Positions 13,413 to 17,605 of a stretch of 17,605 nucleotides of DNA are shown in pieces. Positions within the stretch are counted from its first letter, which is position 1. Each line of letters opens with the position of its first letter. The DNA is from Bacillota bacterium (GTDB lineage: Bacteria > Bacillota > Clostridia > Oscillospirales > Ruminococcaceae). The stretch is taken from contig JAEZQD010000090.1 in NCBI GenBank assembly GCA_023413185.1, positions 1-17,605 on the forward strand. The letters run 5' to 3'. Below the pieces are notes generated by a model. It had not been told where the DNA came from, did no database searches, and saw nothing but the letters and a program-made list of their open reading frames with translations. A program made the translations under genes and the position numbers.

Positions 13413-15689
13413 ATGGCACAAAAACAACATGTGCGCAGTTTACTGCACGCAAGCTTTGAACCCGACAACAGTGACAACTTTGCATTTGTCATATCACTTG
13501 ACGCGGAGGAACTCAGAAAGACAAAATGTGACATACATATCTGTTTTTCTGACACGCTGACAAACGCCCCCCTTACGGTGGGAGATACGGGTATGTTCAC
13601 CCGCTTTACCAACGACGAAGGGGAGATCTGTCTGGTCATCCCCCTAAAGCGCGAGGTGTTTTCCGGCAGAGGCATGCGTATCAATGTGCCCTACACCATC
13701 TTTCCGCGCCTTTTACCGGGCGATCGCGTCACCGCGACGGTGTCGCTTGCCCTTCGTGACGAGCAGTCGGAGGTTGACAGCAAAAGCTTTGACCTAATGG
13801 TCAACCTCGGCAAGAAATTTACCCTGTACACACTCGAAAAGCACATAAAAAACGTCAGATCCACCGGAACCGAGGAGGAGAAGCTTTCGTTTGCACAGCA
13901 GCTCCTCGCCACCGAGAATCTGGATAAGGATGCCTTGGCGGCGCTTGTGGAGCTAATGACCGAGCTTGCGCAGGCGCATAACGTTGTTGCCCAATACGAG
14001 CTGTACAATATCTATAAAAACGATAAGACCGGGATGTTTGACGCCATTGCCGCGCTAAGCTGGCTTAAGACTGCCGCGCAGAACGAATATCCGCCCGCAG
14101 TAAAGGAGCTAGCCGATACAAAGAACATCGAGCAGCTCGAGCGCACAGGTCTAAAGAAATCCCTTGAGGTTTATCAAACGGCGGCGGAAGAAGGCAACCC
14201 CGACGCGCAGTTTACCATGTATGAATACCTATCGCGTCAGGGAGAGTATTTTGATGAGCAGCAGGCGACGGATTGGCTCAAACGCGCAGCGGCGAGCGGT
14301 CACGATGAGGCCATAAAAAAGCTGTATGAACATTACCACGATGCGTTTGTGTCCCAGTCTTCCGTCAACAAATACCTAGCCATCCTTGAGGAGGCTGCAA
14401 AGCATGGTAGCTCGCAGGCTCAGCTTGCGCTGTTTGAGGCGTATTTTACCGGCAGCTGCATGGGGCGCGAGGTGCGTGTGGATAAGAAGTATGCATCCGA
14501 CTGTCTGCTCAGTGCGGCAAACAGCGGGTGTGCGCAGGCATGCTATCGCATCTGGTCGCTGTATATTGGCGGCAACGATATGCTGATGGACGAGCATACC
14601 GCGGTAAGCTGGCTGAAAAAGGCGGCGGACGGCATGGTTCCCGCTGCGCTCAACGCACTGGGCGACCTGTACGTGTTGGGTGAAAGCGTAGAAAAGGACA
14701 ACGAGAAGGGACTGGAATGCATCCGCAGGGCGGCAGACCTGAAAGACCCCGATGCGCAGATGCGTGTGCTTGCCATGCACCGAGACGGACGGTATCGCGA
14801 CGTTTTGGTGGAGCAGGATATGGACACCGCGCTTGACTGCCTGATGAACTACGCAAAGGACGGTAACCCCCTTGCCCAGCTTACCCTGTGGGTGCTGTAC
14901 CAGGAGGGCAACGATCTGCTGCTAACCCGTCAGGAGGCCATTGACTGGCTGACCAAGTCTGCCGAGCAGCAGTATTACCCCGCCGTATACGAGCTTGCCC
15001 GTGTATACCTAATTGGCGACTACACCGATGTCGATACCCAAAAGGGTCTTGAGCTGCTCGAAAAGGCGGCGAAGAACGGCGAGAACCGCGCGCAGTTTGC
15101 CCTGTATGAACTGCATTACACAGGAGAGTACTACGCACTGAAGTCGGATATCAACAAAGAGCGTTCGTACAAATGGTTGTCGTTTGCGGCGCAGAGCTAC
15201 CATCTTGCCCAGTACCAGATGTGGCTGCTCTACAACGGCGATAACGAGATTGGTCTCGACAGCGATGAGGCGCTGCACTACCTGTTTGAATCGGTTAAGA
15301 ATCAAAGTCCGGCGGGCATGTATGAGCTGGGTATGTTATATATCGAGGGCAAAAAGCTCCCCAAAAACGTACAGAAGGGCATCCGCTTCTTAGAGCAATC
15401 CAAGAAGCTGCGCTACCCCAAGGCGATCTATACCATCTCTAAGATGAAGGCGGAAGGGGAGTGCGGCGGCGAGCCGGTTCAAAAGGATGAGCAGGAGGCG
15501 TTGCGTCTGCTTAAGCTTTCTGCCGAATTCGGATACGCCCCCGCCTGTTATGAGATATGGGAGCATTTCACGCATAGAGAGGGCTTCCCCATAGAAGAGA
15601 CATGGGCGAAAAAGCTGCTGGAGAGCGCGGCATCTCAGGGCTATCAGCCTGCCGTTAAGGCGCTAAAAAGCCCAAAAGACGACAAGTGA
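13413..15689 (+). CDS. Sel1-repeat (TPR-like) protein with novel N-terminal domain
   Basis: A 758-residue protein with no signal peptide or membrane segment, so cytoplasmic. Residues 1 to about 135 form a probably beta-rich domain that I do not recognise (alternating strands such as FAFVISLDAEEL, CDIHICFSD, DRVTATVSLALRD). From about 195 to the end it is built of roughly a dozen or more Sel1-like helical repeats of 36-44 residues, with the pattern A--WLKKAA--G---A---L--LY (for example HTAVSWLKKAADGMVPAALNALGDLYV). Such solenoids are protein-binding scaffolds. The start is ATG 13413, with GGAGG 7 bases upstream; the frame extends 19 codons further up without support. The ComFB gene follows after 39 bases, so the two are probably one operon. 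Function unknown; an adaptor role is inferred. Confidence 0.88.
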   Translation: MAQKQHVRSLLHASFEPDNSDNFAFVISLDAEELRKTKCDIHICFSDTLTNAPLTVGDTGMFTRFTNDEGEICLVIPLKREVFSGRGMRINVPYTIFPRLLPGDRVTATVSLALRDEQSEVDSKSFDLMVNLGKKFTLYTLEKHIKNVRSTGTEEEKLSFAQQLLATENLDKDALAALVELMTELAQAHNVVAQYELYNIYKNDKTGMFDAIAALSWLKTAAQNEYPPAVKELADTKNIEQLERTGLKKSLEVYQTAAEEGNPDAQFTMYEYLSRQGEYFDEQQATDWLKRAAASGHDEAIKKLYEHYHDAFVSQSSVNKYLAILEEAAKHGSSQAQLALFEAYFTGSCMGREVRVDKKYASDCLLSAANSGCAQACYRIWSLYIGGNDMLMDEHTAVSWLKKAADGMVPAALNALGDLYVLGESVEKDNEKGLECIRRAADLKDPDAQMRVLAMHRDGRYRDVLVEQDMDTALDCLMNYAKDGNPLAQLTLWVLYQEGNDLLLTRQEAIDWLTKSAEQQYYPAVYELARVYLIGDYTDVDTQKGLELLEKAAKNGENRAQFALYELHYTGEYYALKSDINKERSYKWLSFAAQSYHLAQYQMWLLYNGDNEIGLDSDEALHYLFESVKNQSPAGMYELGMLYIEGKKLPKNVQKGIRFLEQSKKLRYPKAIYTISKMKAEGECGGEPVQKDEQEALRLLKLSAEFGYAPACYEIWEHFTHREGFPIEETWAKKLLESAASQGYQPAVKALKSPKDDK

Positions 15690-15728
15690 TTGACTGACAT
15701 CCCCAAACAGAAAAGGAGGACGGACTAA

Positions 15729-16106
15729 ATGAGCGACATTACCAAGGAGAAAAGCGAACAAGCGCAACAACCCGCAGAACCCAAAGCGGCCGATGTGATT
15801 GAGATTAACCCCAATCTGACCAAGGTTACCGATATGAGCGGTCTTCAGGTAAAAAACATCATGGAAGACGTGGTGTGGCAGAAGATCGAGTCGGTTCTCG
15901 GTCATATGGATGATTGCTGCAAATGCACCAAGTGCAAAAACGACATCATGGCCATTACGCTCAACAACGTGCAGGCGAAGTACGTTGCCTCCAAGCAGGG
16001 CGAGATGTATTCGAAGATAACCGCGTACGACCTGCAAAACGACACCCGTCTTTCCGCTATCATTACCTCCGCCATTCTGTTTGTAAAGGATCACCCAAGA
16101 CATTGA
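15729..16106 (+). CDS. ComFB family protein
   Basis: A 125-residue protein of the late-competence ComFB family. Seen: a hydrophilic, probably flexible N-terminus (1-35); then NIMEDVVWQKIESVLGHM; the zinc-type cysteine cluster Cys63, Cys64, Cys66 and Cys69 (DDCCKCTKCKNDI); and ITLNNVQAKYVASKQGEMYSKI, all as in ComFB. Known: ComFB lies in the comF operon of Bacillus without a clear role, and family members have been reported to bind cyclic dinucleotides. Here no comFA or comFC is near; instead it follows the Sel1-repeat gene by 39 bases, with a strong AAAAGGAGG 9 bases before the ATG. I infer a signal-binding partner of the Sel1 scaffold. Confidence 0.87.
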   Translation: MSDITKEKSEQAQQPAEPKAADVIEINPNLTKVTDMSGLQVKNIMEDVVWQKIESVLGHMDDCCKCTKCKNDIMAITLNNVQAKYVASKQGEMYSKITAYDLQNDTRLSAIITSAILFVKDHPRH

Positions 16107-16108
16107 AG

Positions 16109-16144
16109 AAAGCCCCTTGTTGTAGCAGGGTGTATGCTGGCTTT
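16109..16144 (+). terminator. Possible hairpin after the ComFB gene
   Basis: AAAGCC (16109-16114) pairs with GGCTTT (16139-16144), with a weak inner CCT/AGG pairing. Only three T are at the end, so this is a poor terminator candidate, but it is the only structure seen after the Sel1-ComFB operon. Confidence 0.3.
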
Positions 16145-16281
16145 GTACCCCATTGCAAAAATGCAGCCGGTTTTGCCTCATGTGTCGAATAACTAGAGAA
16201 TTATGTCAACATACTCGTCACAAATGCACAATAGAACCAGTATTTTGGTGTGCAGCGTGTCTACTTTTGGCAGGATAACCA

Positions 16282-16310
16282 TTGACGAAGTGCGGTAAAA
16301 AAGATAGAAT
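16282..16310 (+). promoter_or_regulatory. Promoter of the small membrane protein gene
   Basis: TTGACG (16282-16287), 17-base spacer, TAGAAT (16305-16310): five of six in each box. Transcription would start near 16317. The rest of the 297-base gap before it (16107-16281) holds no gene that I can support. Confidence 0.82.
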
Positions 16311-16403
16311 GACAATGCACTGGAACACAAACGGATTATTCGGTTCTTTTCGGTGCAATACTTGTATCGTAGATCCTATCGCATATACGGAAGGGTTGTA
16401 TGG

Positions 16404-16619
16404 ATGAGGTTGTTGTCAGCAGTGGTCTGGGGCTCGTTTGAGTTCGCCGTATTGTGGGCAGAGGCAAAAACCGTTTTGATTGGCTATGTAATTCCGGTCG
16501 TTGTATCCATTGGCGTTATCCGAATTATTCAGGTAATCACCCATCAAATCAAGGGGTACTTTGAACCCCGCCAACCTATTGCAAATCAAAATACACCAAA
16601 CGAGCAAAAGGCAAATTGA
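16404..16619 (+). CDS. Small single-span membrane protein, unknown
   Basis: I do not recognise this 71-residue protein. Seen: a moderately hydrophobic N-terminal part (MRLLSAVVWGSFEFAVLW); a clear membrane segment at about 23-43 (LIGYVIPVVVSIGVIRIIQVI); then a short hydrophilic tail rich in Gln, Asn and Pro. The start is ATG 16404, with GGAAGGG 8 bases upstream; the frame opens further up at GTG 16353 without a ribosome binding site. It has its own near-consensus promoter and faces the M56-M23 gene tail to tail across a shared hairpin. It might be a small regulator of a membrane complex; that is a guess. Confidence 0.6.
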   Translation: MRLLSAVVWGSFEFAVLWAEAKTVLIGYVIPVVVSIGVIRIIQVITHQIKGYFEPRQPIANQNTPNEQKAN

Positions 16620-16633
16620 ATTGTTCGCAAACA

Positions 16634-16662
16634 AATCCCGCCCTGCATTGCAGGGCGGGATT
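16634..16662. terminator. Bidirectional terminator hairpin
   Basis: AATCCCGCCCTGC (16634-16646) pairs perfectly with GCAGGGCGGGATT (16650-16662) around a three-base loop. It lies between two convergent genes. T-runs are short on both sides, but the 13-bp stem is very stable. Confidence 0.8.
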
Positions 16663-16715
16663 GTACGTTATACTGATATACATAACAAACAAAGATTCGT
16701 ATTAGTACGGCTTGG

Positions 16716-17605
16716 TTACTCAAACCTTTCTTTCATATATTCTATAGGGTTTATATATTCATCGTCAATACGTAGCTCAAAGTGCAGAAGCGGGCCGGTT
16801 ACACTGCCGGTATCGCCAACCTTTGCAATCACGTCACCAGACTGCACCTTTTGACCGGCCTGTACAAGCAGTTCGTCGCAATGTGCGTAAACCGTCTTCA
16901 CCCCCGCGCCGTGGTCGATGATGATGTGCCGTCCGTATCCGTGTTCGGGGCTTTCAGCAAGTACGACAACCCCGCTTGCGGCGGCTAAGATTTCCGTGCC
17001 CATTTCCGCCGAGAAATCAACGCCCATATGCCCGGGATATCCATTAAACGGGTTGGAAATTTCACCAGCAATCAACGGCAACCGCAACAGGGCGTCTTGA
17101 TCCAGACTCGAAATCTGCTGCGACGCATCAACAGATTGGCTGCTGTCGCTAAATGAATCCGAAGTTTCTTCACTGCTGATATTATCTAGTTCTGAGTTTG
17201 CAGCAGAAGAAAACCCGTTGTCCAAGGTCAAATCGTTCTGCGTAGGCGGTTGAGATAAGAGTCCATCGGTATCCCGAGTGGTGACCTTCGGCGCACAGGC
17301 TGCCCCTAACAGGCATACCGCGGCAACCGCAGTAGCTGCAAGTACGTTGATGAAAGGACGCTGCGTGTTTTTACCCATAATGGAATAAACCCTCCTTTTT
17401 AATAACCCTTTACCGATACCCAAACCCATGAATAAATGCCCACCTAAAGTGTTACAAGGTTTGATTGCGGTTTCAATAAGCAGCTCACAATAGCACTTTC
17501 TGTTTTCGTCGCCCAAGATTTTAACGGTTTCGTAATCGCAGTTCAGTTCACAGGCTGCGTCCATGTCGGCAGCCAAACAGTGCGCAAGCGGGTTAAACCA
17601 ATGCA
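16716..17605 (-). CDS. M56 (BlaR1/MecR1-like) membrane protease fused to M23 domain, N-terminus cut off by window edge
   Basis: The frame is open from the right edge to the stop at 16716 (295 complete codons, numbered here from the first). Residues 1-35 match the end of a BlaR1/MecR1 M56 metalloprotease: HWFNPL, then Glu19-x-x-Cys-Asp23, where Glu is the expected third zinc ligand; the HExxH must lie outside the window. KGLLKRRVYSIM (about 66-76) is the usual cytoplasmic loop, and 84-105 is the last membrane helix. A Ser/Asp-rich extracellular linker follows (about 110-170). Then comes an M23/LytM domain (about 180-295) with His192 and Asp196 (HMGVD), His241 (YAH) and GPLLHFE, where His274 is kept but the preceding HxH His is Leu272. 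In BlaR1 this place holds the penicillin sensor, so a wall-sensing role is inferred. ATG 17378 with AGGAGG upstream could be an internal start, but those codons match the M56 loop. A BlaI-type repressor gene would be expected beyond the right edge. Confidence 0.85.
   Translation of the reverse strand, partial: HWFNPLAHCLAADMDAACELNCDYETVKILGDENRKCYCELLIETAIKPCNTLGGHLFMGLGIGKGLLKRRVYSIMGKNTQRPFINVLAATAVAAVCLLGAACAPKVTTRDTDGLLSQPPTQNDLTLDNGFSSAANSELDNISSEETSDSFSDSSQSVDASQQISSLDQDALLRLPLIAGEISNPFNGYPGHMGVDFSAEMGTEILAAASGVVVLAESPEHGYGRHIIIDHGAGVKTVYAHCDELLVQAGQKVQSGDVIAKVGDTGSVTGPLLHFELRIDDEYINPIEYMKERFE

Noticed and set aside
16400..16441. Overlapping ATG at 16400 giving a 13-residue peptide
   Set aside because: It ends after 13 codons; the overlapping ATG at 16404 has better spacing to GGAAGGG and opens the 71-codon frame.
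16716..17378. A stand-alone SpoIIQ-like or lipoprotein M23 peptidase starting at ATG 17378
   Set aside because: The frame continues upstream without a stop, and the upstream codons match the M56 protease end and its RR-x-x-SIM loop. LLGAAC resembles a lipobox but has Gly at -3 and sits in a late membrane helix.

Overview
The window is about 17.6 kb of chromosomal DNA from a low-to-mid GC Gram-positive anaerobe, most likely a Clostridia member of the Oscillospirales type. The evidence is the rplU-prp-rpmA-obgE block with an L27 carrying a cleavable N-terminal leader, Mini-III RNase, NrdR, DUF421/DUF4363 and DUF6514 genes, a fermentative bifunctional AdhE behind Rex-type operators, and strong AGGAGG ribosome binding sites. 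I see no rRNA, tRNA, CRISPR array, transposon or phage gene.

Left part (1-5300, all plus strand) is housekeeping: lgt (prolipoprotein diacylglyceryl transferase with an unusual acidic C-terminal tail), folD, an L21-type leader with its own promoter, rplU, the L27-processing protease prp, rpmA, a strong terminator, obgE and mrnC, then another terminator. These genes serve lipoprotein maturation, one-carbon metabolism, the large ribosomal subunit and its assembly, and 23S rRNA maturation.

Middle part (5300-8700): a TIM-barrel sugar-phosphate isomerase-like gene with a consensus promoter and a long inverted repeat in its leader; a DUF6514 gene whose likely promoter is overlapped by a perfect 16-bp palindrome; and nrdR. 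A terminator then separates these from a minus-strand two-gene operon, DUF421 membrane protein followed by DUF4363, whose start and stop codons overlap by four bases.

Right part (8700-17605): adhE with two Rex-like operators flanking and filling its core promoter; an orphan lipoprotein solute-binding protein with no permease genes beside it; a two-gene operon of a 758-residue Sel1-repeat protein and a ComFB-family protein; a 71-residue small membrane protein with its own strong promoter; and, on the minus strand and cut by the right edge, the C-terminal part of a BlaR1/MecR1-like (M56) membrane protease fused in frame to an extracellular M23 (LytM-like) domain.

The M56-M23 fusion is the most interesting item. 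In BlaR1 the C-terminal extracellular domain is a penicillin sensor. Here it is an M23 peptidoglycan-peptidase fold in which the first His of the HxH motif is replaced by Leu. This suggests a cell-wall sensor that signals through the membrane protease rather than a working hydrolase. The Sel1-ComFB operon and the palindrome-controlled DUF6514 gene are the next most interesting.
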